A stretch of 10,777 nt of DNA from Spirochaetota bacterium (GCA_023136305.1 JAGLSF010000045.1:1-10777), one strand, 5' to 3'; counted from the stretch's first letter, positions 1 to 6,950 are shown. Notes: a model not told the origin generated them from the letters alone. A program made the numbers and translations.

Positions 1-152
1 GCATTGTGCTGGCGAACAAAAAGATATAAAGGATATCGCTTTGCGAGCGCTCCGCTGGCGCTTCGCTAGTCGAGTTAAAATGTACGAAAATAGTTTTCAG
101 CAGGAAGGATTTCCTTTTCGGTATTGAATATTGGAGAAACTCGAAGTTCGCC
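1..152. other. Intergenic left edge, no gene seen
   Basis: I see no supported gene here. A reading frame open from base 1 ends at a TAG at 67-69 and could be the tail of a gene lying outside the window, but it has nothing recognisable in it. The stretch is more AT-rich than the neighbouring genes apart from the hairpin at 43-66. A short palindrome centred near 110 (AAGGATTTCCTT) lies downstream of the minus-strand gene that ends at 153, but it is not followed by a convincing T-run, so I do not call it a terminator. Confidence 0.5.
43..66. repeat. GC-rich imperfect hairpin (possible dispersed palindrome)
   Basis: The left arm GCGAGCGC (43-50) pairs with the right arm GCGCTTCGC (58-66), with one bulged T and a 7-base loop. 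It is a compact GC-rich hairpin in an otherwise AT-leaning intergenic stretch, and no T-run follows on either strand. It could be a REP-like dispersed palindrome or part of an RNA structure. Only one copy is visible in this window, so the repeat status is a guess. Confidence 0.35.
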
Positions 153-383
153 CTACTCAATTTTAAAATCGACAAACTCAGGGAAGAGATCCTTTATGAA
201 GGCTGCTGCCTTCTCCGCATCTATTTTGGGAACGTTTGCGTCCTTCCACAGCGTGTCGATGAAGAACTTGTGTGCCGCCGGGATGAGGTCATCAGTATCG
301 AAGAATATGTAGGCGAAGCTGTCGCCGGTCGGTTTCAGGATGGTAAAGGACGTGTAGGTGATAACCGGTTTCTTCCCGATCAT
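153..383 (-). CDS. Small hypothetical protein (76 aa)
   Basis: I do not recognise this protein. It is probably a real gene. Codon choice (ATC, CTC, TTC, GAC, AAG and GCA/GCC dominate) matches the well-supported genes of the window, and a GAGGA ribosome binding site (391-395) lies 7 bases before the ATG at 383. The product is slightly hydrophobic and soluble-looking, with no signal peptide or membrane segment. It has a beta-rich first half (ITYTSFTILKPTG, FAYIFFDTDD) and a helical second half ending in LFPEFVDFKIE. The frame stays open upstream of the ATG for about 31 more codons that also look coding (for example FTGVRGLDYNEDRI) but contain no ATG, GTG or TTG. The start may therefore be wrong, or the gene may be the 3' remnant of a longer one. 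It is divergent from the J-domain gene. Confidence 0.55.
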   Translation of the reverse strand: MIGKKPVITYTSFTILKPTGDSFAYIFFDTDDLIPAAHKFFIDTLWKDANVPKIDAEKAAAFIKDLFPEFVDFKIE

Positions 384-390
384 GATCCTG

Positions 391-395
391 TCCTC
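391..395 (-). promoter_or_regulatory. Ribosome binding site of the 76-aa gene
   Basis: On the minus strand GAGGA lies 7 bases before the ATG at 383. It is the main reason for choosing that start over an upstream one, since the frame is open further 5' without a usual start codon. Confidence 0.45.
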
Positions 396-431
396 ATTGT
401 AGTCGAGCCCCCGGACACCTGTAAAATTTAT

Positions 432-460
432 TTGACAGGTAACAGAATCGCCTCCATTAT
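432..460 (+). promoter_or_regulatory. Sigma70-type promoter for the J-domain gene
   Basis: A perfect -35 box TTGACA (432-437) is separated by exactly 17 bases from CATTAT (455-460), a 4-of-6 match to the -10 consensus. The predicted transcription start is near 466-468, which coincides with the ATG at 467. If the promoter is used as drawn, the mRNA would be leaderless or nearly so, and the GTG at 461 would not be transcribed. The match is by eye only. Confidence 0.5.
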
Positions 461-1264
461 GTGGATATGGAATTGGACCGAGCGCTCAGGCTTCTCAAGC
501 TGCCCCCTCAGTGTACACTGCCAAAACTCAACGAATCCTTCAGGAAACTCGCCAAGATCTATCATCCCGATTCCAACAGGGGGAAGGAGGAGTGGGCCCA
601 TCGCACCATGACCGAGCTGAACCTCGCCTATGAAAAGGTGCTCGATCATCTCACCATGCCCAAGGGCGGAATTCGAGAAGAAAAACCCCCTTCATCGAAG
701 GAGAGGGTCAGGACGCAGTATCAAATTCTTTTTTCCCGCAGTATACGTCACATCCTCGACGGGATATATACCTACTATCAGTACGGTCTCGAGAATGTCC
801 GTCTGCGCTACGAAGGGGTGAGAAAGTTTCGGTTCCGGGACTCGGTGAGAGACATGCAGGACGGTATAGACAGCCTCGAAAACCTTCAGACGCTTCCGAA
901 GAGCGAGGGTGCCACAGGCCGTCTGCAGCTCTTTACCGATTTCTCAAAGGCATTCCTCCAGAATATGCTCATAGACAACTATACCGCTCCGCTCGGTCAG
1001 CCTATCGAGCAGATTGCCTACCGGCACTTCCGCAGCGGAAGTTCGCATCTGGATTACGCCATAAAGGACGCATTTTTCGGTGACGAGCTCGTACCGGTTA
1101 GAAGCGGAAGCTACACACAGAAGATGAAACTGAGTCGGCGCGAACTCATGGTTGTGGTGTCCAAGTATTACAACTCGGGCTGTGTGTCCGAGGCGTTGAT
1201 GAAGATCTATCTGCTCGAGGTATTCTCGAAAGTGGCTCAGGTCCTGCAGAGAATGCGTTACTGA
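461..1264 (+). CDS. J-domain (DnaJ-like) protein with unassigned C-terminal region
   Basis: The protein is 267 aa. Residues about 4-64 form a J domain: helix, basic helix (ESFRKLAKIY), the diagnostic HPD tripeptide at 35-37, then a third helix (AYEKVLDHL). J domains stimulate the ATPase of Hsp70 (DnaK) through HPD, so this is probably a co-chaperone directing DnaK to a particular client. Unlike classical DnaJ it has no Gly/Phe-rich linker, zinc finger or substrate-binding beta domains. After a short charged linker (65-82), about 185 residues of mostly helical sequence follow that I cannot assign. No signal peptide or membrane segment is seen, so it should be cytoplasmic. The start is either GTG 461 or ATG 467. 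An in-frame stop at 440-442 excludes anything further upstream, and no Shine-Dalgarno site is visible. It ends 7 bp from the convergent PPDK-like gene. J domain confidence is high; the C-terminal role is unknown. Confidence 0.85.
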   Translation: MDMELDRALRLLKLPPQCTLPKLNESFRKLAKIYHPDSNRGKEEWAHRTMTELNLAYEKVLDHLTMPKGGIREEKPPSSKERVRTQYQILFSRSIRHILDGIYTYYQYGLENVRLRYEGVRKFRFRDSVRDMQDGIDSLENLQTLPKSEGATGRLQLFTDFSKAFLQNMLIDNYTAPLGQPIEQIAYRHFRSGSSHLDYAIKDAFFGDELVPVRSGSYTQKMKLSRRELMVVVSKYYNSGCVSEALMKIYLLEVFSKVAQVLQRMRY

Positions 1265-1271
1265 TCTATTT

Positions 1272-3884
1272 TTATGTTTCTTTCTCTTTTAAGTTGAGTT
1301 GGGCGATAGCAAGTTTCGCGATGGGTATGCCGTAGGGTGAGCAGGAAACATAGCTGAGGCCGGCCTCCTTCGCGAAGGGGATATTCAAAGGTTCAGCGCC
1401 GTGCTCCCCGCACAGGCCCAAGGTTATATCGGGACGGGTAAGCCTTCCCCGTTCAGAGGCGAGACTTATGAGTTCCTTGACCGGCTCCCCCAGTATCTTG
1501 AAAGGATTGCTCTCGAGAAGGTCAAACTCGTTGTAATCGGAGTAGAAATTGTTAAAATCATCCCTGGACAGACCGTTGGTGGTCTGTGTCAGGTCATTGG
1601 TTCCAAAACTGAAGAACTGCGCATAGCGGGCAATGCGGTCGGCCTGCAGCGCTGCCGCGGGCAGCTCAATCATGGTACCGACCTTGTACTCGATGGGATC
1701 AGACTTGAAGCTCTCGCGAACCTCCCGCTCGATGTCTCTGATACCAATGATCTCCTTGCCCTCGATTTTTTTGCCTTTTCGGATGGTCTTCATCTCGTTG
1801 GCGCTCATGATGAGAGGTATCATGATCTCGGGTTTCGCATCAACGCCTTCACGCTTGAGGCTGTATACAGCCTCGAATATAGCCCGTGTCTGCATGTTGT
1901 AGATTTCCGGATAGGAAATGGCGATCCGAACACCGCGATGGCCGAGCATGGGATTGAACTCTTTGAGCATGGAGCTTCGGCGTCGTATCTCCTGTTCCGT
2001 AAGCTTTGGATATTTTTTTCGCATATAGCGTATGAACTCTATCATGCTCTCCTTCGTATGGGGGAGAAACTCATGCAGAGGTGCATCGAGCAGTCTAATG
2101 GTTACCGGCAGACCGTCCATGATCTTGAAGAGCTTGTAGAAATCCGCGACCTGCATCTCCTTGAGATCGGCCAGGGCCTTGTCGCGTTCTTTCTTGTCGT
2201 TGGCAATGATCATGGCGCGGAAGGTGGCTATGCGTTTCTCCTCGAAGAACATATGCTCGGTGCGGCACAGACCGATTCCCTGGGCCTTGAACCGCTTTGC
2301 AAGCTCCGCGTCCTTGGGCTGATCGGCATTGGCGTGCACATCGAACCCGTCGATATTGTTCTGCACAATGTCGAGGAACTCGAGGAGCCCGCTCCCTTCG
2401 GCTGACGGTTGAATGAGGTTGACCTTTCCGAAGTAGATAGCGGGAGTGTCGTAGTAAGGCACGTTCAGGGCAATGTAGTCGCCTTCCTTGACTGTTCTCG
2501 TTCCGATCTTCATGGAGTCCTTTTGGAACTTGATCTCCGGATACACGAGAGCAACTTTACCCAGGCTCCGTGCCACGACCGGTGCGTGGGAGGCGTAACC
2601 CCCTTCGGACGAGATGATACCGGTTGCAACCTCGATTGCTTTCACGTCCTCTGCAAAGGTTGCCGGCATGCACAGGATGAAATTCGTTTCCTCATCCGTT
2701 TGCACTGCCCACTTGTATGCCTTGATGAGTTTCTCTGTGGTGAAGTAGACTCGGCCGACTGCCGCACCCACAGCACCAGCAATTCCGTCTTCCACTTTGG
2801 GAAGCTTTTCAGCGCTTTTCATATCGAGTATGGGGTGAAGAATTTCTGACAGCCTTCCGGGCTTGATAGTTCTGATCACGTGGGCGTCGTCCACTTCTTT
2901 TCTGTCATGCAGGTCGAGGAGGGTTTTAATCTCAGCCTGTGTGGATTTATTCGGCACGGTGACCTGATCGATGACCCACAGGGTGCCATTTTCGACCGTG
3001 AAACGTATCTGGCGGATCTCCTTGAAGTGGGTCTCTACGTTCTGACCGAGTTTTATCAGCTTATCCAGATATGGTTTGTCGATCTTCGTAACGGATTTCC
3101 CCCTCGTTTCCGTGGCATCGAAGGCATTTACGAAAAACTGTCCGCTGATTTCGGGATGACCGGTCACGATGTTCCTGGTGAAATAGCTTCCGAAATAGCT
3201 CTTTTCGCCATAGTTACCGAAGGTCATGGCCTGTATGAGCAGACTGGAATCGACATTACTCGAGCTGCTCTCAAAGTAGCTATGCAGGAGCTCAATAATG
3301 AAGTGGAGCTGATCGTAGGCATTGGTGAATGCCTCCGTGGGGTAGAGCTTCTTGTGCTCCTCGAAGGCCTCCTTTACCTTTACCTGCTTCTTTGCCTTTT
3401 TCAACTGCACCGTAAAGGTGGTGATCTTCTTCTCCCGTTCCTTGTCAACCCCAATTTTGAGCTCGAGCTCGATGATCTTTCGTATCACGTTGCGGTACTC
3501 GTGATAGGCGAACTCCTCCCCGACAAATGTGGCGAAACCGCCCACTGTCTTGTCGCAGAGCCCTATATTGTGAATGGAGAAGGCCTGAATCATGTTGAGC
3601 ATGGGGCTCTCAACAACCTTGATGAGCAGGGGATTCCTCTCATCGTTGAACTTCTTCTTGAGTAATCTCTCTATCTTGGTCATCGGTTCTATAATGAACT
3701 TCTTCATCTCCCTGACCTTACCGGCGATTTCACCGATGGTCTCGTTGGGTACGATAAAACCGGGGAGTATGGGTGCACCGAGGGAGGCAAGCTCCATAAC
3801 ACGCATGCCCCGATTGCCGATGGTTTCCTGTGTCTTCGGATCGTCGATGAATTCAGTATTGCTGAATGAGTGATATTTCTTCAT
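1272..3884 (-). CDS. PPDK-family protein with a degenerate ATP-binding domain
   Basis: At 870 aa this has the length and domain order of pyruvate,phosphate dikinase (EC 2.7.9.1), which interconverts ATP + Pi + pyruvate and AMP + PPi + PEP. The central swivel domain keeps the phosphohistidine (His433, in GGYASHAPVVARSLG). The C-terminal PEP/pyruvate barrel keeps GIGLCRTEHMFF (536-547), RLLDAP (597-602), NPMLGHRGVR (644-653), the metal-ligand glutamate in GTMIELPAA (E740), FGTNDLTQ (760-767) and the catalytic cysteine in LCGEHGA (C825). The N-terminal ATP-grasp part is recognisable (QAMTFGNYG, YFTRNIVTG) but appears to lack nucleotide-binding residues. GGKG is GNRG (23-26), VRSGA is VVESP (90-94), the glutamate of IEFT is Arg294, and the QTR after LW is DQV (306-308). 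The Thr two residues before the catalytic His is Ala431. It may act only in PEP/phosphohistidine chemistry or be structural. It follows the 305-aa gene by 72 bp, with AAGGA 8 bases before the ATG. I recall a PPDK annotation near cfpA in treponemes but cannot check it here. Confidence 0.88.
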   Translation of the reverse strand: MKKYHSFSNTEFIDDPKTQETIGNRGMRVMELASLGAPILPGFIVPNETIGEIAGKVREMKKFIIEPMTKIERLLKKKFNDERNPLLIKVVESPMLNMIQAFSIHNIGLCDKTVGGFATFVGEEFAYHEYRNVIRKIIELELKIGVDKEREKKITTFTVQLKKAKKQVKVKEAFEEHKKLYPTEAFTNAYDQLHFIIELLHSYFESSSSNVDSSLLIQAMTFGNYGEKSYFGSYFTRNIVTGHPEISGQFFVNAFDATETRGKSVTKIDKPYLDKLIKLGQNVETHFKEIRQIRFTVENGTLWVIDQVTVPNKSTQAEIKTLLDLHDRKEVDDAHVIRTIKPGRLSEILHPILDMKSAEKLPKVEDGIAGAVGAAVGRVYFTTEKLIKAYKWAVQTDEETNFILCMPATFAEDVKAIEVATGIISSEGGYASHAPVVARSLGKVALVYPEIKFQKDSMKIGTRTVKEGDYIALNVPYYDTPAIYFGKVNLIQPSAEGSGLLEFLDIVQNNIDGFDVHANADQPKDAELAKRFKAQGIGLCRTEHMFFEEKRIATFRAMIIANDKKERDKALADLKEMQVADFYKLFKIMDGLPVTIRLLDAPLHEFLPHTKESMIEFIRYMRKKYPKLTEQEIRRRSSMLKEFNPMLGHRGVRIAISYPEIYNMQTRAIFEAVYSLKREGVDAKPEIMIPLIMSANEMKTIRKGKKIEGKEIIGIRDIEREVRESFKSDPIEYKVGTMIELPAAALQADRIARYAQFFSFGTNDLTQTTNGLSRDDFNNFYSDYNEFDLLESNPFKILGEPVKELISLASERGRLTRPDITLGLCGEHGAEPLNIPFAKEAGLSYVSCSPYGIPIAKLAIAQLNLKEKET

Positions 3885-3892
3885 CTTATATA

Positions 3893-3897
3893 TCCTT
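3893..3897 (-). promoter_or_regulatory. Ribosome binding site of the PPDK-like gene
   Basis: AAGGA on the minus strand lies 8 bases before the ATG at 3884 and fixes that start. It sits inside a possible 19-codon reading frame (3940-3881) whose stop overlaps this ATG. Confidence 0.6.
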
Positions 3898-3956
3898 GGG
3901 GAGAGTTTACGTATGTCTTCATCCGTGAGTGTATGTTCATGGTGTGCGCGATAGGA

Positions 3957-4874
3957 TCAAAAAAGGTCCAGTATCTTTCCGAGGCCGCCTTTGAGAAAAA
4001 CCTCGAAACGGGGGCTTGCCCCCTCAAAGAGGTACCGCTGCAGCTTGGACACATTCAGTATGTTTTCCCCTGCCACGCTGAACATGATGAGCCCCCCATG
4101 CTTCACCTTGCCCCACTTGAACAGGGCATTGATATTGTTGATACGCTCGTTTTCGTACCAGATAAACACGTCAAGATCGGCGTATTTTGTTTTAAAGCTT
4201 TCAACGATCTTCTTCCACGCCTCAACATTTCCGTTGTGAAAGAGTTCGTTGGTGACCTGGATGGAGTACCGGGGCGTCACTCTGCGTTTCATTGCAGGGG
4301 CAGCTGCTGCTGCACCTGCCTGTGATGGAGGCGGAGGCAGTGGTGCAGGTTTCCGTACTCCGATATACTCCTTTTTCGCCTTGACCTTTTTCCCATACAG
4401 AACGGCGATAAAATCGTTGATGGCGGCACTCAATACCTGAGGCTTGATATCGTCCTCCACGGGGCCTGCAAATATGACGGCGAACTCGTCCCGTATGAGG
4501 GGAAGAATGCTCTCCCAGTGGGCCTTGTTCTTGGGATTGATCACGTACTGGCCTTCCTGGGGATCGAAGTAGGTGAAAACGAGCTGAATGTTGGTCCACT
4601 CACCTACTGCTTCGGATATGTGGTCCGCATTCTCAACCGTCTCTTCGATGTTGTGTGATTTATAGATATAGGCGAACTTGTCAACTAGGAGGGCATTGAG
4701 TATGGTTTTGACCTGATACCGCTCGATATCCCCCTCATTGAGAGACTCGTTGATGAGATCGGCTGCGTTGGCGCCTCCGACGATCTCAGGGACATACCCC
4801 GTCACGTTCTTAAAATGACGCAGGGCAGTGTTGAAACCTGCCCTGCTCGAGAGTACGTTCAGTTCGTTATCCAT
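3957..4874 (-). CDS. Two-domain hypothetical protein downstream of cfpA (305 aa)
   Basis: I cannot assign a family. The N-terminal domain (about 1-170) is mixed alpha/beta with long amphipathic helices and no signal peptide. A low-complexity linker follows, made of a proline run (178-183) and an alanine run (188-192) and ending in MKRR. A compact C-terminal domain (about 202-305) comes next, containing NELFHNGNVEAWKK, VFIWYENERINNINALF, KWGKVKHGGLIMF and a C-terminal ASPRFEVFLKGGLG. The two-domain layout with a flexible Pro/Ala tether suggests an adaptor or binding protein in the cytoplasm. The ATG lies 5 bp after the cfpA stop. The nearest AAGGA is about 20 bases upstream, inside cfpA, and only a weak purine stretch (TAAGTAAG) sits close by, so translation is probably coupled to cfpA. 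That position makes a role with the cytoplasmic filaments a reasonable inference, but nothing in the residues proves it. Confidence 0.8.
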   Translation of the reverse strand: MDNELNVLSSRAGFNTALRHFKNVTGYVPEIVGGANAADLINESLNEGDIERYQVKTILNALLVDKFAYIYKSHNIEETVENADHISEAVGEWTNIQLVFTYFDPQEGQYVINPKNKAHWESILPLIRDEFAVIFAGPVEDDIKPQVLSAAINDFIAVLYGKKVKAKKEYIGVRKPAPLPPPPSQAGAAAAAPAMKRRVTPRYSIQVTNELFHNGNVEAWKKIVESFKTKYADLDVFIWYENERINNINALFKWGKVKHGGLIMFSVAGENILNVSKLQRYLFEGASPRFEVFLKGGLGKILDLF

Positions 4875-4879
4875 CTTAC

Positions 4880-6850
4880 TTAGAGTTCTTTTAGTCCTTC
4901 GAGATCTGACTTCTTCTTCCTGGGAGTCACGTCAGCCTTGCCCTTGACGCCCGAAGATTTAGGAGCCGCATCTCCGCTCATAAGGGACTCGGAGTAGGAC
5001 ATGGGGCCCTCAGCTGTAGGCTCCTCGACGGCAAATGTCTGCGAGATGTCTTCACGCAAGGTCGATCTCCTGCGCTTGAATGAGGCGAATGCCGCATCCT
5101 GGAATCCCTTGGAGATGCCGTGGAGGAACTCGTTGAGCACATTTGCCATACCCATCAGGGTAAACTTCTTCCGTTTTATACTGGTGATGTCCATGTCCAG
5201 TATGAGCCCCGGCTGTATGTGATAGGGGTTGATCAAATAGTCGAACTCATCGAACTCCTTGATGAGGAAGTTGACTCTCTCCTCCATGATCACCCGCATC
5301 TTGGGATTGCGGAAGCCGTAGATCTGCTGAATCTTTTCCAGTGATCTGCGGAGCATCTTCTTCAGAAGCGTCTTCTCGTAGAGATAGGTCTGGTTCAGCT
5401 TCTCCACGTCAGTCTCACCCGCCTTGATGTACATGATCTCGTTCCAGGTCTTCTTCATGTCCTCGTAGAGCGGATCGCCGGTGACAGCCTTGATCCTTCG
5501 CTTGATCTTGTTCTTCATCTTCTTGGCGATGTCTTCGAAGTCGTTGACCCTAAAGAAGGACTTGTTGGTCTGATACACCATCTCGACCACGTCCCAGGCA
5601 TGTTCGATCTCCTTCTTACACTCCTCCATCTGCTTGTCATAGGAAGCCCTGTCTTCAAGGAGCTGTGCCTGGTCGAAGTATTTGAGCTTCATTGTATACC
5701 GTTCATCGGGAAGCTCATTGGGGTCAATGTCCTCATACTCACGGAGAATCATCTCGCGCGCGTTCTTCAGGTTCTCGATGTACTGATACCCCATCTTGCT
5801 CGTATCGAGTATGGAGGTGATCGAGTTGATTGCCGTATTGAAGCCGCGGTTTCGGATGTTCTCCATGTCGATGATCGCCTTCATGTTTTCCCTGATATTG
5901 AGTGGATCAAAATCCTTGTGGTCGATCTCCGCACGCAGACCTTCAATCTTGTCTATCAAGGTCTTGGCGAGGAAGGTGTAACGGCGTGACTTCTCGTCGT
6001 CCTTATCATCGTCGGTGTAGTTGGGAACTCTCTTCATCTTCTCAAACATCACTTCACCGTCTGAGAGCTCCTCTTTCCCATCATCCACAAGCTGAGCCTT
6101 GAAGCGTTCGATCTCACGGTCTATCAGGTCCATGATGGTTCTGGAGATCTGGTCTTTGATCAGATATTCCACCGTTGCCTGATAATGGAAAATCGGGCTT
6201 ATAAGCTCGGAATCGAGGATGTTGACGGACAGTTTCACATCGGTGACCGTTTTCGGCTTGTCTGAGTTGTCCTTGAAGGAGCACTTGACAATCGAGTAGG
6301 CATTCTCACCTCTGATGAAGGCGCCCACATCGGCCTTCTGCCTGAGCAGCGAGTTGGTATCATTTTCAAGATCGTTCAGGCCTCGTTGAATATGCCCCTG
6401 CAGATGGCCGTAAATGTTGACGATCGATTTCTCGATCTCACCAGTGTTGAACTTGTCGGCACCGCCGATCTGGTCGAGCATCTCGGCAATTTCTTTTGGT
6501 GTGTATCGGGCCAGAACCTTCGACTCTTCCTTGTCGACGAAGTTTCTGACCTTCTTCACCATCTCATCCTCACTGGTCGTAATGAAGCGGTTGAACATGT
6601 TCTGGTAGTTCTGGTTGAAGTAGTTGTACAGTTTCTGTTTGATTCCGCCCATCACATCCAGTTCATCGAGAGCCTCTTGAGGCAGCTTGATCTGAATTTC
6701 CTTGAGTACCTTTTCAGTCTCTTCCTCTACAAGGCGCTGAAATTCCTCATTCTGTGCCCTGCCCTCCTGAGCGAGACTGTTTCGGGAACCCACCGCTGAA
6801 GGTCTGGTAGGATGAAAAACATTAGGGCTTTTTGGCAGATCTGAAGCCAT
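4880..6850 (-). CDS. cfpA: Cytoplasmic filament protein A
   Basis: The protein is 656 aa. I recognise it as CfpA, the subunit of the ribbon-like cytoplasmic filaments that run beneath the inner membrane of treponemes and related spirochaetes, following the periplasmic flagella. Published disruption in Treponema denticola gave chained cells and altered motility, pointing to a role in cell division and structure. The sequence fits a filament protein: strongly charged, mostly helical, with coiled-coil-like stretches (about 27-60, 395-450, 480-535), only two cysteines (190 and 411), no signal peptide and no membrane segment. The ends look disordered: an N-terminal leader of about 25 residues and a basic Ser/Pro/Gly/Lys tail from about 601. 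Length is near the T. pallidum protein (about 678 aa by memory). Expression should be strong: the gene has a good promoter (6922-6950) and an AAAGGAGAGG ribosome binding site just before the ATG. The 305-aa gene follows after 5 bp. Confidence 0.85.
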   Translation of the reverse strand: MASDLPKSPNVFHPTRPSAVGSRNSLAQEGRAQNEEFQRLVEEETEKVLKEIQIKLPQEALDELDVMGGIKQKLYNYFNQNYQNMFNRFITTSEDEMVKKVRNFVDKEESKVLARYTPKEIAEMLDQIGGADKFNTGEIEKSIVNIYGHLQGHIQRGLNDLENDTNSLLRQKADVGAFIRGENAYSIVKCSFKDNSDKPKTVTDVKLSVNILDSELISPIFHYQATVEYLIKDQISRTIMDLIDREIERFKAQLVDDGKEELSDGEVMFEKMKRVPNYTDDDKDDEKSRRYTFLAKTLIDKIEGLRAEIDHKDFDPLNIRENMKAIIDMENIRNRGFNTAINSITSILDTSKMGYQYIENLKNAREMILREYEDIDPNELPDERYTMKLKYFDQAQLLEDRASYDKQMEECKKEIEHAWDVVEMVYQTNKSFFRVNDFEDIAKKMKNKIKRRIKAVTGDPLYEDMKKTWNEIMYIKAGETDVEKLNQTYLYEKTLLKKMLRRSLEKIQQIYGFRNPKMRVIMEERVNFLIKEFDEFDYLINPYHIQPGLILDMDITSIKRKKFTLMGMANVLNEFLHGISKGFQDAAFASFKRRRSTLREDISQTFAVEEPTAEGPMSYSESLMSGDAAPKSSGVKGKADVTPRKKKSDLEGLKEL

Positions 6851-6853
6851 ATT

Positions 6854-6863
6854 CCTCTCCTTT
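6854..6863 (-). promoter_or_regulatory. Strong ribosome binding site of cfpA
   Basis: The minus strand reads AAAGGAGAGG immediately upstream of the ATG at 6850, the best Shine-Dalgarno match in the window. It fits high-level synthesis of a structural filament subunit. Confidence 0.75.
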
Positions 6864-6921
6864 CTGACTGTTTAAGTCATACTGTTTCATTGGTTTGTTA
6901 TATATTCGGTCACAGTACCAA

Positions 6922-6950
6922 ACTATAAAGGAAATTACAGTTCTTGTAAA
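6922..6950 (-). promoter_or_regulatory. Sigma70-type promoter for cfpA
   Basis: On the minus strand TTTACA (6950-6945) and TATAGT (6927-6922) are separated by exactly 17 bases, each matching five of six consensus positions. The predicted start is near 6915, giving a leader of about 65 bases before the cfpA ATG. The promoter sits in the 143-bp gap after the LysM gene, so cfpA, the 305-aa gene and the PPDK-like gene could form one transcript independent of the LysM gene. I saw no clear terminator between the LysM stop and this promoter, so read-through is also possible. Confidence 0.6.

Noticed and set aside
1..69. Open frame from the left edge that could be the tail of a plus-strand gene
   Set aside because: Only 22 codons, running through the hairpin, with no recognisable sequence. 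There is not enough to call a gene.
100..120. Short palindrome AAGGATTTCCTT as a terminator of the 76-aa gene
   Set aside because: The stem is only five pairs and is not followed by a T-run in the minus direction.
428..649. Minus-strand open frame opposite the J domain
   Set aside because: The plus strand encodes a clear J domain with HPD. The minus product has no motif and is best explained as a shadow.
1262..1300. T-rich stretch after the J-domain stop as a terminator
   Set aside because: No stable hairpin precedes the T-rich bases, and the stretch encodes the end of the convergent PPDK-like gene.
1401..2405. Plus-strand open frame of 334 codons
   Set aside because: It lies wholly opposite the PPDK-like gene, has no recognisable motif, and the minus frame carries all the family motifs. 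It is a shadow of high-GC3 coding sequence.
2880..3665. Plus-strand open frame of 261 codons
   Set aside because: It is antisense to the N-terminal part of the PPDK-like gene, with leucine/glutamate-rich sequence typical of a reverse-frame shadow.
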